35,643 nt of DNA, taken from NCBI RefSeq assembly GCF_040654855.1, contig NZ_JBFAIU010000035.1:1-35643 (forward strand), written 5' to 3'. Below the pieces are notes generated by a model. That model saw only the letters and a program-made list of their open reading frames with translations, did no database searches and was not told where the DNA came from. The DNA is from Asanoa sp040654855 (GTDB taxonomy: Bacteria; Actinomycetota; Actinomycetes; Mycobacteriales; Micromonosporaceae). Every line of letters starts with the position of its first letter. Positions within the stretch are counted from its first letter, which is position 1. Of the stretch, positions 1 through 7,732 are shown piece after piece. The translations under genes were made by a program, and so were the position numbers.

Positions 1-637
1 CGCCGGTCATCACGCCGCCCTGCGCGCCGACCGCCTCGATCTCGTCGAGGGTCGGCTGCAGCATGTCGGCGAGGATCGCGAAGTCTTCGCTGACCCGCTT
101 CTCGGTGACGTCGTAGATCGCCTGCTGGGCCAGGTCGACCACGTCGTCGACGTCGCGCCCGCCGCCGGAGGCGGAGCCGTAGCCGAGCTGGACGATCTTG
201 GTGCCGGCCTCGACCAGGCGGCGCAGCACCGCGCGCTCAGCGACGATCCGCGCGTAGTAGCCGGCGTTGGCCGCGGTCGGCACGCTGGCCATCAGCGTCT
301 GCAGGTAGGGCGCGCCGCCGATGCGCATCAGGTCGCCGGAGTCGGCCAGCGACGCGGCCACGGTCACGCCGTCGGCGGGCTCACCGCGGCCGTAGAGGTC
401 GAGGATCGCGTCGAAGACGGTCGCGTGGATCGGCCGGTAGAAGTCGCCGGTCTTGAGAATCTCGACGACGTCGGCGATCGCGTCCTTGGAGAGCAGCATG
501 CCGCCCAGGACGCTCTGCTCGGCCGCGACGTCCTGCGGAGGCGTCTTGTCGTAGCCGCCTTCGCGCTGCTGTGGAGGCGGGGCATCCTGCGGCGGGCCGG
601 ACGGGCGGCCACCGCGCACGTCGTCGGTGATCGACAC
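1..637 (-). CDS. dnaB: Replicative DNA helicase DnaB, N-terminal part (3' end outside window)
   Basis: This is the hexameric helicase that unwinds DNA at the replication fork and binds primase. Translation from GTG 635-637 gives about 212 residues. A Pro/Gln-rich leader is followed by the typical DnaB N-terminal domain: VAAEQSVLGGMLL, then FYRPIHATVFDAILDLY, then a helical linker with YYARIVAERAVLRRL. The GTG is preceded by GAGAGGGGG at a normal distance. The RecA-like ATPase domain with its Walker motifs lies beyond base 1, so activity and the presence of an intein cannot be judged. Position next to the rpsF-ssb-rpsR-rplI operon is the usual actinobacterial arrangement. Confidence 0.93.
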   Translation of the reverse strand, partial: MSITDDVRGGRPSGPPQDAPPPQQREGGYDKTPPQDVAAEQSVLGGMLLSKDAIADVVEILKTGDFYRPIHATVFDAILDLYGRGEPADGVTVAASLADSGDLMRIGGAPYLQTLMASVPTAANAGYYARIVAERAVLRRLVEAGTKIVQLGYGSASGGGRDVDDVVDLAQQAIYDVTEKRVSEDFAILADMLQPTLDEIEAVGAQGGVMTG

Positions 638-660
638 GGAGCCCCCTCTCGTACGGTTGT

Positions 661-666
661 ACTATA
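661..666 (-). promoter_or_regulatory. Candidate -10 element for dnaB
   Basis: Read on the minus strand this is TATAGT, 23 nt upstream of the dnaB GTG. That would put transcription start about 16 nt before the start codon, leaving room for the Shine-Dalgarno. No good TTGACA-like -35 is seen 17-18 nt upstream. The inverted repeat AACCGA/TCGGTT (666-671 and 679-684) lies directly upstream and could bind a regulator. Confidence 0.35.
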
Positions 667-788
667 ACCGAAACATGATCGGTTTTCCCCCGACACGACT
701 GGGGGATGCCGCGTCAGTTCCGCCCCGAACCGAACGGCAACCATATGAGCCCGCCGGTCGCCGGGGCAAAGAGGGACGTGGACGAACC

Positions 789-917
789 TTTGGACAACCT
801 GTGGAAAGCAGGCCAGAGGGTGTGTGGAGACCTGTGCACAGCTTGTGTACGACCACTGTGAACCCCGGCCCGGCAGGCTTCTGACGTGCGGATCCTTGGT
901 CCCCAATATGTGGACGA
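789..917. promoter_or_regulatory. Cluster of DnaA-box-like 9-mers upstream of dnaB
   Basis: On the minus strand, 9-mers resembling the actinobacterial DnaA box TTGTCCACA occur at 789-797 (TTGTCCAAA, one mismatch) and 909-917 (TCGTCCACA, one mismatch). Two-mismatch versions are at 800-808 and 823-831. All point the same way. The window has no dnaA or dnaN, so this is not shown to be oriC. It could be a DnaA-responsive control region for dnaB or a chance cluster. Confidence 0.25.
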
Positions 918-1040
918 AAGAAATATGCGCCCTCCAGGACCAGCCACCACTCGCTCGGTCGACTACCATCTACGCGTCCGTAGCTTGTCTTTGACGACCC
1001 GGACGAATGCGATCCGATACAGGAAGGTCACGCTCGAGCC

Positions 1041-4000
1041 GTGGACTATCGGGATTGGGCGCGCGGTGACGACACTCCGGTGACGTTGCCGAGATCCCGC
1101 TCGTCCGACGAGGCCATCGACCGACGGCTGCAGCAGCTCGACGAACACCTGGCCGAGGACGACAAGGCTCCTGCGGACCCATCGGACGACCGGCCGCGCC
1201 GCACCGGCAGCCGCCGCGTCCGCCCGACGGCGGCCGCGCCCGACCCCGACGCCGTGTCGCAGTGGGACCCGTTGGGCGCGTCCGGCAGCGAGCTGGCGGC
1301 CATCACCCAGCTCGAGGACACCGCGTCGTTCAAGCTGCCCAAGGGCCTCTTCGACGACGGTCCCGGCGACGACGGCGACATGGTGATCGTGCCGACCGGC
1401 GGTGGCCGGCGCCGGACGCACGACGAGCAACCGCCGTCCCGTGCCCGACGCGGTCGCGACGAGGCCGACGACGAGATCGAGCTCTCGAGCGGCGGCCGGC
1501 GCCGGCGCGACGTCTCCGACTCGCGCTCCGGACGCGGTTGGCCCGAAGAGGCCGAGTTCACCAGTGGCGGGCGACGTCGTCGCGACATCTCCGACTCGCG
1601 TGCCGCCGCCGACGACGTCGAGTCGACCAATGGCGGCCGCCGCCGCAGGCGCGCTGATGACGACGAGATCGAGATGCCCAGCGACGGGCGACGCCGGCGG
1701 GACGTCGCCGACTCCCGCACCGATCGGTCGGTCGACGACGACATCGAGCTGTCCAGCGGTGGCCGACGGCGGCGCGACGCCGCCGACTCCCGCGCCGGGC
1801 GCGACTGGAGCGACACGTCCACGGAACTCTCCGCCGGTGGACGGCGTCGCCGGGCACTCGACGACGACATCGAGCTGTCGAGCGGTCAGCGACGGCGGCC
1901 GGACGCGAGCGACTCACGCGCTGGTCGCTGGTCCACCGGCACCGACGACCCCGAGACGACCAGCGGCGGCCGCCGGCGGCGGGCGGCCGACGACTACCGC
2001 GACTTCGCCGACGACGACCCGGCCGTGACCAGCGGCGGACGCCGACGGGGCGCGCGCGACCTCGACGACGACCCCGCCGTCACCAACGGCGGACGCCGAC
2101 GCAGCCCGCGTGACCTCGACGACGACCCCGCCGTCACCAACGGCAGACGCCGACGGACCCCGCGTGACCTCGACGGCGACGTCGAGCTGTCCAGCGGCGG
2201 ACGCCGCAGGAGCGACGATGTCGCCGACTCCCGGGCCGGCCGTTGGTCCGGCGGCACCGACGACCCCGAGCTGACCAGCGGCGGCCGGCGGCGGCGCGCG
2301 GCGGCGGACAGCGAGCCCGTCAGCCGCGGTCGGCGCCGGGTCGACGACGCGGGCGGCGACACCGGCCGCGGAAGCTGGCGCGACGAGGCAACGGACATGT
2401 CGCTGCCGAGCATCGGTTACTCAGCGTCCGCATCCGAGACGCCGACCCGCGGCCGACGCGCGCGCGGCGACGCGCCCGCCGATGGTGAGCCGGTCAGCCG
2501 GGGCCGCCGGCGCCGGCACGCCGAATCCGAGGCGGGTGCCGGGAGTTGGCGGAGCGAGCAGACGGAGACCGAGCTGCCCGAGCTGGGCGCCCGCCACAGC
2601 GACACCGGCTCGATCCAGGTGCCGCTGCGGGGGCGGCCGCGCCGGCATGCCGAGGACGCCGACTCCGGATCCGGCGAGCCAGGGCAGACCAGGCGCCGCG
2701 CCCGGCACGGCGACAGCGACGCGGCCGACCGCGGTCGGCGGGGGTGGTCGGAGGGGGCGTCCGACACGACGTACCCCGAGACGACCGGCACCCGCATCGG
2801 CCGAGGCGCGGCCGACGACGACCCACCGGCCCGCGGACGCCGCTGGCGGGATGACGATCCGGACGCCTTCGACACGTCCACGCGGCGCGGTGCGCGCGAC
2901 CCGATCGAGTCGACCGGCACCGGCCGCAGCTGGAGCGAAGGGCTCGCGGAGCGCCCGCGCGGTGGCAGCAGGCACGCCGAGACCGAACCCGTCGACCGCG
3001 GCCGCCGCGGCCGGGCCGGCAACGAGACACCGGTCGAGCCGGCGGGCCGGAGCCGCCGCGGCCGGGCCGAAGAAGCGACTCCGGTCGACCCGGCGAGCCG
3101 GGGCCGGCGCGGTCGCGACGGAAGCTGGCGCGACGACGTCGAGCAGACCGGCCACGGCCGGCGGGCCGACGAACGCGACCCGGAAGCGGCACCCGGGCGG
3201 GACTGGCGCGACGGCACCGCCGGGCGGCGCGGTCGCGACGACGAGCCTGACCGGAGCTGGCGGGACGAGGCGGCCCGGGGCGACGTACCCACGCAAAGGC
3301 GGCGCGGCCGGGACGACGGTGACCCGCCCGCGGGCGGTGACGCACCCGGACGCCGCGGCTCGTGGGCCGGCGAGCCGGACTCCGACCGTTGGCGGCACCC
3401 GGACATGACCGGCGAGTGGTCCCGCCGGGCGATGGCGCCCATCGAGCCCGCTCCGGACCGCCCCGACGACCGGCGTCCCAGCGACGACCGCCCGACCCAG
3501 GACGGCGGGCGGCGGGGCCGATGGGAGGCCGCTCGCGACGCGGGCGACGGCGGCGGCGGTCCGGACAGCCGGCGCGCGGAGGAGCGCGGCCGGCGGCGGA
3601 ACTCCGGCCACCGCCCGGGGGATGACGGTCTCGACACCGGCTCCTGGGAGCGGATGACCGACACGGGCCAGTACGACAGCACCACCTCGACCGGCGAGTG
3701 GGACCGGCTGGTCGGCAGCGTCGACGACGAGGCCGACGAGAAGTTCGACGCCTTCTGGTCGGGCCACCGGCTGGCCGGCGACGACCCGCGCTGGGTGGAG
3801 ACGCCGGCGACGGCGCCGCGCTCGCCGGCGGTCGGCCTGCCGGACCCGCGGCGACCGGAGCCGGACGGCTACGACGAGGTTGTCCCGCGCCGCGGCCGAT
3901 CGAAGCCCGAGGCTGACGCACTCGCCCGCGCGGCCATGCCACCCGCCCTGGACGCGACCGACCCCGGCTGGGGTGCGCCGGCCCGCGCCGCGCGGCGGGC

Positions 4001-4460
4001 GCCGGCACCGGCGACCCGACCGGGCCCCGCACCGCCCCGGCAGGCGCCGCAGCAGCAGCGCCGCATGATGGGCTGGCAGCAGGAGGAGTTCGAACAGCTC
4101 GACACGGCCGACAACGGCGGTTTCCTCGCGGCGGTCCTCTACGCGGCCGCCTGGTACGCCGTGCCCGTGCTCGCTTTCGGTATCTGGTTGATGACCCTGC
4201 CGGCCGTCTCACCGGACGACTGCGTCAGCGACGTGACCGGCGGCGGCTGTGACTCCCCGCGGGCGCAGGCGCTGGAGGGCCTGCTCTCCGGCATACCGCA
4301 CTTCGGCATAGCGCTCGGGATCAGCCTGATCGCGGCGATCGCCCTGCGCTGGCTAGGACACAGCTGGCGCGCGGGCAGCGTGGGCCTGGCGGCCGCGGTG
4401 GTCGGCGGCGGCATGGCGGCCGTCCTCAACAGCGTCTTCACGGGCCAACCGCTCGGCTGA
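1041..4460 (+). CDS. Giant Arg/Asp-rich repeat protein with C-terminal membrane anchor
   Basis: I do not recognise the family. The 1139-residue product has three parts. Residues 1-110 are an acidic/basic leader. Residues 115-950 are low-complexity: at least 13 modules of the type SSGGRRRRD, often followed by an acidic stretch and ADSRAGRW, then modules with SRGRRR and GSWRDE-like Trp motifs. Residues 1027-1139 carry three hydrophobic segments (about 1028-1052, 1088-1105, 1114-1133), with a two-cysteine loop (DDCVSDVTGGGCDS) between the first two. The long part is probably disordered and, by the positive-inside rule, cytoplasmic. The start is GTG 1041, with AGGAAGG at 1021-1027, a rather long 13-nt spacing. 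It sits alone between divergent dnaB and convergent rplI. Reading across the whole region without a stop, with repeats kept in frame, argues that it is a real gene. Function unknown. Confidence 0.8.
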   Translation: MDYRDWARGDDTPVTLPRSRSSDEAIDRRLQQLDEHLAEDDKAPADPSDDRPRRTGSRRVRPTAAAPDPDAVSQWDPLGASGSELAAITQLEDTASFKLPKGLFDDGPGDDGDMVIVPTGGGRRRTHDEQPPSRARRGRDEADDEIELSSGGRRRRDVSDSRSGRGWPEEAEFTSGGRRRRDISDSRAAADDVESTNGGRRRRRADDDEIEMPSDGRRRRDVADSRTDRSVDDDIELSSGGRRRRDAADSRAGRDWSDTSTELSAGGRRRRALDDDIELSSGQRRRPDASDSRAGRWSTGTDDPETTSGGRRRRAADDYRDFADDDPAVTSGGRRRGARDLDDDPAVTNGGRRRSPRDLDDDPAVTNGRRRRTPRDLDGDVELSSGGRRRSDDVADSRAGRWSGGTDDPELTSGGRRRRAAADSEPVSRGRRRVDDAGGDTGRGSWRDEATDMSLPSIGYSASASETPTRGRRARGDAPADGEPVSRGRRRRHAESEAGAGSWRSEQTETELPELGARHSDTGSIQVPLRGRPRRHAEDADSGSGEPGQTRRRARHGDSDAADRGRRGWSEGASDTTYPETTGTRIGRGAADDDPPARGRRWRDDDPDAFDTSTRRGARDPIESTGTGRSWSEGLAERPRGGSRHAETEPVDRGRRGRAGNETPVEPAGRSRRGRAEEATPVDPASRGRRGRDGSWRDDVEQTGHGRRADERDPEAAPGRDWRDGTAGRRGRDDEPDRSWRDEAARGDVPTQRRRGRDDGDPPAGGDAPGRRGSWAGEPDSDRWRHPDMTGEWSRRAMAPIEPAPDRPDDRRPSDDRPTQDGGRRGRWEAARDAGDGGGGPDSRRAEERGRRRNSGHRPGDDGLDTGSWERMTDTGQYDSTTSTGEWDRLVGSVDDEADEKFDAFWSGHRLAGDDPRWVETPATAPRSPAVGLPDPRRPEPDGYDEVVPRRGRSKPEADALARAAMPPALDATDPGWGAPARAARRAPAPATRPGPAPPRQAPQQQRRMMGWQQEEFEQLDTADNGGFLAAVLYAAAWYAVPVLAFGIWLMTLPAVSPDDCVSDVTGGGCDSPRAQALEGLLSGIPHFGIALGISLIAAIALRWLGHSWRAGSVGLAAAVVGGGMAAVLNSVFTGQPLG
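2028..2189 (+). repeat. Three 54-bp in-frame tandem repeats
   Basis: Units start at 2028, 2082 and 2136. Each encodes 18 residues of the form TNGGRRRSPRDLDDDPAV. The first two are nearly identical and the third diverges at its end. They are the youngest-looking part of a longer series of degenerate SGGRRRR modules in the 1041-4460 gene. Confidence 0.9.
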
Positions 4461-4480
4461 CGAGCCGGCGCCACCCGGGT

Positions 4481-4692
4481 CACGAAGGGCGCCGCACCTG
4501 CCGGACCGCGATCGCGACCAGCCACGCCCGCAAGCGGGCCGCCGCCTCGCGGCACGACGGCCCCCGCGGCCCGCCCAGACGCACGAAGGGCGTCGCGCCC
4601 GGAGGACCACGCCCGCAAGCGGGCCGGCCGCCTCGCGGCACGACGGCCCGCGCGGCCCCGCTCAGACGCACGAAGGGCGCCGCACCTGCCGG
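4481..4692. repeat. Tandemly duplicated spacer carrying terminator arms
   Basis: CACGAAGGGCG occurs at 4481-4491, 4582-4592 and 4669-4679. The 24 bases at 4481-4504 are identical to 4669-4692, which form one arm of the rplI terminator. CCACGCCCGCAAGCGGGCC occurs at 4522-4540 and 4607-4625, so the period is 85-87 bp. The spacer between the convergent 1041-4460 and rplI genes appears to have grown by duplication of the terminator region. Confidence 0.85.
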
Positions 4693-4704
4693 TGCGACGC
4701 CCTT
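4673..4704 (-). terminator. Hairpin terminator after rplI
   Basis: A 14-bp stem with one G-T wobble and a 4-nt loop (AAGGGCGTCGCACC / GGTGCGGCGCCCTT on the minus strand) begins 13 nt past the rplI stop. There is no U-tract, as is common in high-GC actinobacteria. It could also stop transcription from the convergent upstream gene. Confidence 0.75.
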
Positions 4705-4717
4705 ACGTGGGTGGTGC

Positions 4718-5167
4718 TTACTTGCTGCGGTTGACGCTCACGTCGAAGGTGGCGGTCACCTCGGGGTGCAGCTTGACCTTGACCGGGTAGCTGCCCGTCG
4801 ACTTGATGTGACCCGGCAGCTCCAGGCGGCGGCGGTCCAGGGACGGGCCGCCCGCGGCCTTGACCGCGTCGACGATCTCGGTCGGGGTGACCGAGCCGAA
4901 CAGGCGGCCGCCGTCGCCGGCGCGGACCTGCAGGGTGACCTTGAGGCCCTCCAGCTGGGTCTTCACCTCGTTGGCGTGGCCGAGGTCCCGGATCTCACGG
5001 GCCCCGCGGGCCCGCTTGATGTTGGTGACCTCTTTCTCCGCCCCCTTGCTCCAGCGGATGCCGAAGCCCTGCGGGAGGAGGTAGTTGCGGCCGTAGCCGT
5101 CCTTGACATCCACCACGTCACCGGGCGTGCCGAGACCGGACACCTCCTGGGTCAGGATGACCTTCAT
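4718..5167 (-). CDS. rplI: 50S ribosomal protein L9
   Basis: L9 bridges the base of the L1 stalk in the large subunit and helps maintain reading frame. The 149-residue product has the family length. The N-terminal rRNA-binding domain is plain (MKVILTQEVSGLGTPGDVV, then KDGYGRNYLLPQGF), followed by the connecting helix and the C-terminal domain with LFGSVTPTEIV. The ATG is preceded by GAGGAGG seven bases upstream. It is the last gene of rpsF-ssb-rpsR-rplI, 14 nt after rpsR, and ends before a strong hairpin. Confidence 0.98.
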   Translation of the reverse strand: MKVILTQEVSGLGTPGDVVDVKDGYGRNYLLPQGFGIRWSKGAEKEVTNIKRARGAREIRDLGHANEVKTQLEGLKVTLQVRAGDGGRLFGSVTPTEIVDAVKAAGGPSLDRRRLELPGHIKSTGSYPVKVKLHPEVTATFDVSVNRSK

Positions 5168-5181
5168 GTCGGTGCCTCCTC

Positions 5182-5421
5182 TCAGCGGGCGGTGGTCGTG
5201 TACGGAAGGAGTGCCATCTCGCGCGCGTTCTTGACGGCGCGCGCGATCTGACGCTGCTGCTGGGAGGTCACACCCGTGACCCGGCGGGCACGGATCTTGC
5301 CCCGGTCGGAGATGAACTTGCGCAGCAGCGCGGTGTCCTTGTAATCGATGTAGGTGATCCCCTCCTTGTCGAGCGGGTTCACCTTCTTCTTCGGCTTGCG
5401 CAGCGCGGCAGCCTTAGCCAT
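5182..5421 (-). CDS. rpsR: 30S ribosomal protein S18, cysteine-free form
   Basis: S18 binds 16S rRNA as a heterodimer with S6, whose gene is in the same operon. The 79-residue product contains the signature DYKDTALLRKFISDRGKIRA and ends LLPYTTTAR. The start is ATG 5419-5421, preceded by AGGAG eight bases upstream; the frame is open farther upstream but those codons overlap ssb. The Cys-x-x-Cys pair and the later Cys of zinc-binding S18 are replaced (VNPLD and GVTSQQQ), so this is the zinc-independent C-minus type. In Streptomyces and mycobacteria, from memory, the copy at this locus is usually the cysteine form. Confidence 0.97.
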   Translation of the reverse strand: MAKAAALRKPKKKVNPLDKEGITYIDYKDTALLRKFISDRGKIRARRVTGVTSQQQRQIARAVKNAREMALLPYTTTAR

Positions 5422-5440
5422 TGCTCGTGCTCCTGGTGAT

Positions 5441-5974
5441 TTAGAACGGGGGCTCGTCGTCGGAGTAGCTGTTCGACCGGCCCGAACCGCCAGAGGAGGC
5501 GCCTGCCGGCGCGGCCGTCGCCCAGGGGTCGTCGAAGTTGTTGCCTCCGCCGCCACCCTGGTTGCCGCCGCCACCGGAGCCGAAGCCGCCACCACCGCCG
5601 CCAGAGCGGGACATCTTCTGCACCTTCGCCGTGGCGTAGCGCAGCGATGGGCCGATCTCGTCGACCTCGAGCTCGATGACGGTGCGCTTCTCGCCCTCAC
5701 GGGTCTCGTAGGACCGCTGCTTGAGCCGGCCCGAGACGATGACCCGGGAGCCCCGCTGCAGCGACTCGGCGACGTTCTCGGCCGCCTGCCGCCACACGGT
5801 GCAAGAGAGGAAGAGTGGCTCGCCGTCTTTCCACTCGTTGGTCTGGCGATCCATGATCCGCGGGGTCGAAGCCACGCGGAACTTGGCGACCGCCGCGCCA
5901 GACGGAGTGAAGCGCAACTCGGGGTCGTCGGTCAGGTTCCCGATGACCGTGATGGTGGTGTCTCCTGCTGCCAT
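5441..5974 (-). CDS. ssb: Single-stranded DNA-binding protein
   Basis: SSB coats single-stranded DNA at forks and repair sites as a tetramer. Residues 1-110 form the OB fold (DTTITVIGNLTDDPELRFT, SCTVWRQAAENV, GSRVIVSGRLKQRSYE). A Gly-rich linker follows, then the acidic tip DDEPPF that recruits partner proteins. I place the start at ATG 5972-5974 (MAAGD), because GAGGAG lies just upstream of it. An in-frame GTG at 5990-5992 would put that ribosome site inside the coding region. The gene is 19 nt before rpsR and 102 nt after rpsF. Confidence 0.97.
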   Translation of the reverse strand: MAAGDTTITVIGNLTDDPELRFTPSGAAVAKFRVASTPRIMDRQTNEWKDGEPLFLSCTVWRQAAENVAESLQRGSRVIVSGRLKQRSYETREGEKRTVIELEVDEIGPSLRYATAKVQKMSRSGGGGGGFGSGGGGNQGGGGGNNFDDPWATAAPAGASSGGSGRSNSYSDDEPPF

Positions 5975-6076
5975 GACCGTCTCCTCGTGCACTCATCGAG
6001 TCACTGCCGTACAGGCTGCCAGAGCCGTACGACAGAGTTTGTGAGGCTTGGTTCGGACTGGCCTACAGACGCGCGG

Positions 6077-6367
6077 TCAGCGCGTCTCGGGCCGGATGAC
6101 CTTGGTGCGCAGCACCGACTCGTTGAGTCGCAGCTGACGGTCCAGCTCAGCCACCGCCGCGGGCTCCGCCTGCAGATCGATGACGGCGTAGATGCCCTCG
6201 GCCTTCTTGTTGATCTCGAACGAGAGGCGCCGGCGGCCCCACACGTCGAGCTTCTCCACCGAGCCGCCCGCGGTCCGAATCACGTTCAGGTACGTGTCGA
6301 GCGACGGGGCGACGGTGCGCTCCTCGAGACTGGGGTCGAGGATCACCATGACTTCGTAATGACGCAA
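6077..6367 (-). CDS. rpsF: 30S ribosomal protein S6
   Basis: S6 pairs with S18 on the platform of the small subunit. The 96-residue product has the family length and motifs: RHYEVMVILDPSLEE at the start, GRRRLSFEINKKAEGIYAVIDL in the middle and LNESVLRTKVIRPE at the end. The start codon is TTG (6365-6367), fixed by AGGAGG ten bases upstream; no ATG or GTG fits the alignment. It is first in rpsF-ssb-rpsR-rplI. A possible -10 element (TATTGT on the minus strand, 6467-6472) lies about 100 nt upstream, without a convincing -35. Confidence 0.97.
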   Translation of the reverse strand: MRHYEVMVILDPSLEERTVAPSLDTYLNVIRTAGGSVEKLDVWGRRRLSFEINKKAEGIYAVIDLQAEPAAVAELDRQLRLNESVLRTKVIRPETR

Positions 6368-6517
6368 GACGTGCTCACCTCCTGTGGGCTAAGCGGCCGC
6401 GGTCCTTCCGCGGCAGGAGGTCGTGCGTCGCTGCCCGGACACCCTTCTGGTGCGGACAACCCCACCACAATACCGGAACGCCTGCGTACGGGTCGTACGC
6501 GGTAGTCCGGACGTGCT

Positions 6518-6547
6518 AAGGGCCCCTTCGGTGAAGAAGGGGCCCTT
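6518..6547 (-). terminator. Perfect 12-bp hairpin between rpsF and the upstream gene
   Basis: AAGGGCCCCTTC and GAAGGGGCCCTT form a perfect 12-bp stem with a 6-nt loop. Both flanking genes are on the minus strand, so it most likely ends the transcript of the 6665-7546 gene and isolates the rpsF operon. There is no long U-tract. Confidence 0.75.
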
Positions 6548-6664
6548 TCGCAGAGCCGCGGAGCGCCTTGAATCCGCATTCTTTGGGTGGGACCTGGGGA
6601 GGAACGACCACACCGACGAGGTTGGACGCAGGCGCCCCGCGGAGCCTTGTGACTGATATTTAGT

Positions 6665-7546
6665 TTACGCGGCGCGAGTCCGGCTTGCACGTTGAGCGAT
6701 AATCGCCCTAATTGCCCCAGCTGACACGCCAACGACGCAGACTGTCGCGATCAGCGCCAGCAGCCCCGTCGGGCCGGTGTCGCTGACCGGGTCGACCGAG
6801 GCCAGCGGCTCGGCCGCCGCTCCGCCGGCGATCGTCGTCGCGCCGTCGAGCCCCGTACCCCCGTTGGGGTCGACGAAGCTGTCCGCCGCGATCGCCGCAG
6901 CGTCCGGATCAGCTGGTTCGTCCGGGTTCGCCTGGTCGCCGTTCGGGTCTTCCGCGCCCGGTGTCGCCGCCGCGGCCGGGTTGTCGCCGCCGTTCTGGCG
7001 GTCCTGGCCCGGCGCGTCGTCGCCCCCCGCGGCCTGGTCGTCACCGTTGTCGTCCGACCCGTTGGTGTTGCCAGTGTTGCCAGTTCCGTTGCCGCCGCCG
7101 CCGAACGGTGCGATCGGCGGGTTGGCCGGCTCGTCGTCGCCGGTCGCGGCGGGCGGCGGCGGCGCGACCACCTCGACGCGCACGGCCTTCTCGTCCGCGA
7201 GCACGCAGTCCGGCTTGAGGGCGAGCTCGACCGGGCCGCGGTGGAACAGCACGTCCGCGGTGGCACCGGACGCGACCTCACCGCGGGTGGCACCGTCGAG
7301 CAGCAGCTTCGCCTTGCGGCCCGTCTTGTTGACCACTCGCAGCGTGCTCTCCGCGGGCACCGTCACCGAGGCGCTGCTCGGCTTGGCACCGCAGGCCACC
7401 CCTAGCAACCCGTCGCCGGTGAAGACGACCTGGCTGTTGGTCTCCGCCGGCTCCGCGGCGAGTGCGGCGCCCCCGATGGCCAGCGGTGCCGCGATGAAGA
7501 AGGCGGCGACAGCAGACGCGCCGGTACGGCGTCGGATGGCGTGCAA
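6665..7546 (-). CDS. Exported, C-terminally anchored surface protein
   Basis: The 293-residue product is laid out as a cell-surface protein. Residues 1-31 are a signal peptide (RRR, a hydrophobic core, a likely cut after AALAA). Residues 35-130 form a small beta-rich domain with two cysteines (VACGAK and LKPDCVL) that probably pair. Residues 130-245 are a Gly/Asn/Asp/Pro-rich linker. Residues 257-282 are a hydrophobic helix followed by the basic tail QRASRTRAA. That tail pattern is typical of sortase substrates, but LPxTG is absent; VSDTG stands at that place. The start is TTG 7544-7546, with GGGAG nine bases upstream. I do not recognise the domain; it could be cupredoxin-like, but copper ligands are not evident. 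Confidence 0.8.
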   Translation of the reverse strand: MHAIRRRTGASAVAAFFIAAPLAIGGAALAAEPAETNSQVVFTGDGLLGVACGAKPSSASVTVPAESTLRVVNKTGRKAKLLLDGATRGEVASGATADVLFHRGPVELALKPDCVLADEKAVRVEVVAPPPPAATGDDEPANPPIAPFGGGGNGTGNTGNTNGSDDNGDDQAAGGDDAPGQDRQNGGDNPAAAATPGAEDPNGDQANPDEPADPDAAAIAADSFVDPNGGTGLDGATTIAGGAAAEPLASVDPVSDTGPTGLLALIATVCVVGVSAGAIRAIIAQRASRTRAA

Positions 7547-7719
7547 CGTTCACAACTCCCGTGGTCGGCCGGTGCCATCGAGGCTCGTGCTGGTTCAGCG
7601 GCCCTCCGGCTGGTCTATCCCGCTAACGAGGCGGTACCGCCGACGGTGACGCGGGCGCTGGGCGATTTGCGAGGAATTCCGGAAGCAGGCACCGGTGCGC
7701 AGTTGTCGTACCCGCGACG

Positions 7720-7725
7720 TAGGCT
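7720..7725 (+). promoter_or_regulatory. Candidate -10 for a leaderless nfo transcript
   Basis: TAGGCT ends exactly 7 nt before the nfo ATG, so transcription would begin at or next to the start codon. There is no Shine-Dalgarno before this ATG, which agrees with leaderless expression. No clear -35 is seen. Confidence 0.4.
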
Positions 7726-7732
7726 CGCCCCC

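Noticed and set aside
991..1021. TTGACG and a GATACA-like hexamer as a promoter for the 1041 gene
   Set aside because: The implied transcription start would fall after the only Shine-Dalgarno (1021-1027), and the spacing is 19 nt. The promoter is probably farther upstream.
2417..4212. Several 400-570-aa minus-strand open frames
   Set aside because: They are shadows of the Arg/Asp-rich gene, caused by GC-rich repeats. They have no ribosome sites, and the plus frame ends in proper membrane helices.
4481..4692. Possible CRISPR array
   Set aside because: Only two or three units, spaced by sequence that is itself repeated, with a clear link to the terminator arm. There are no cas genes.
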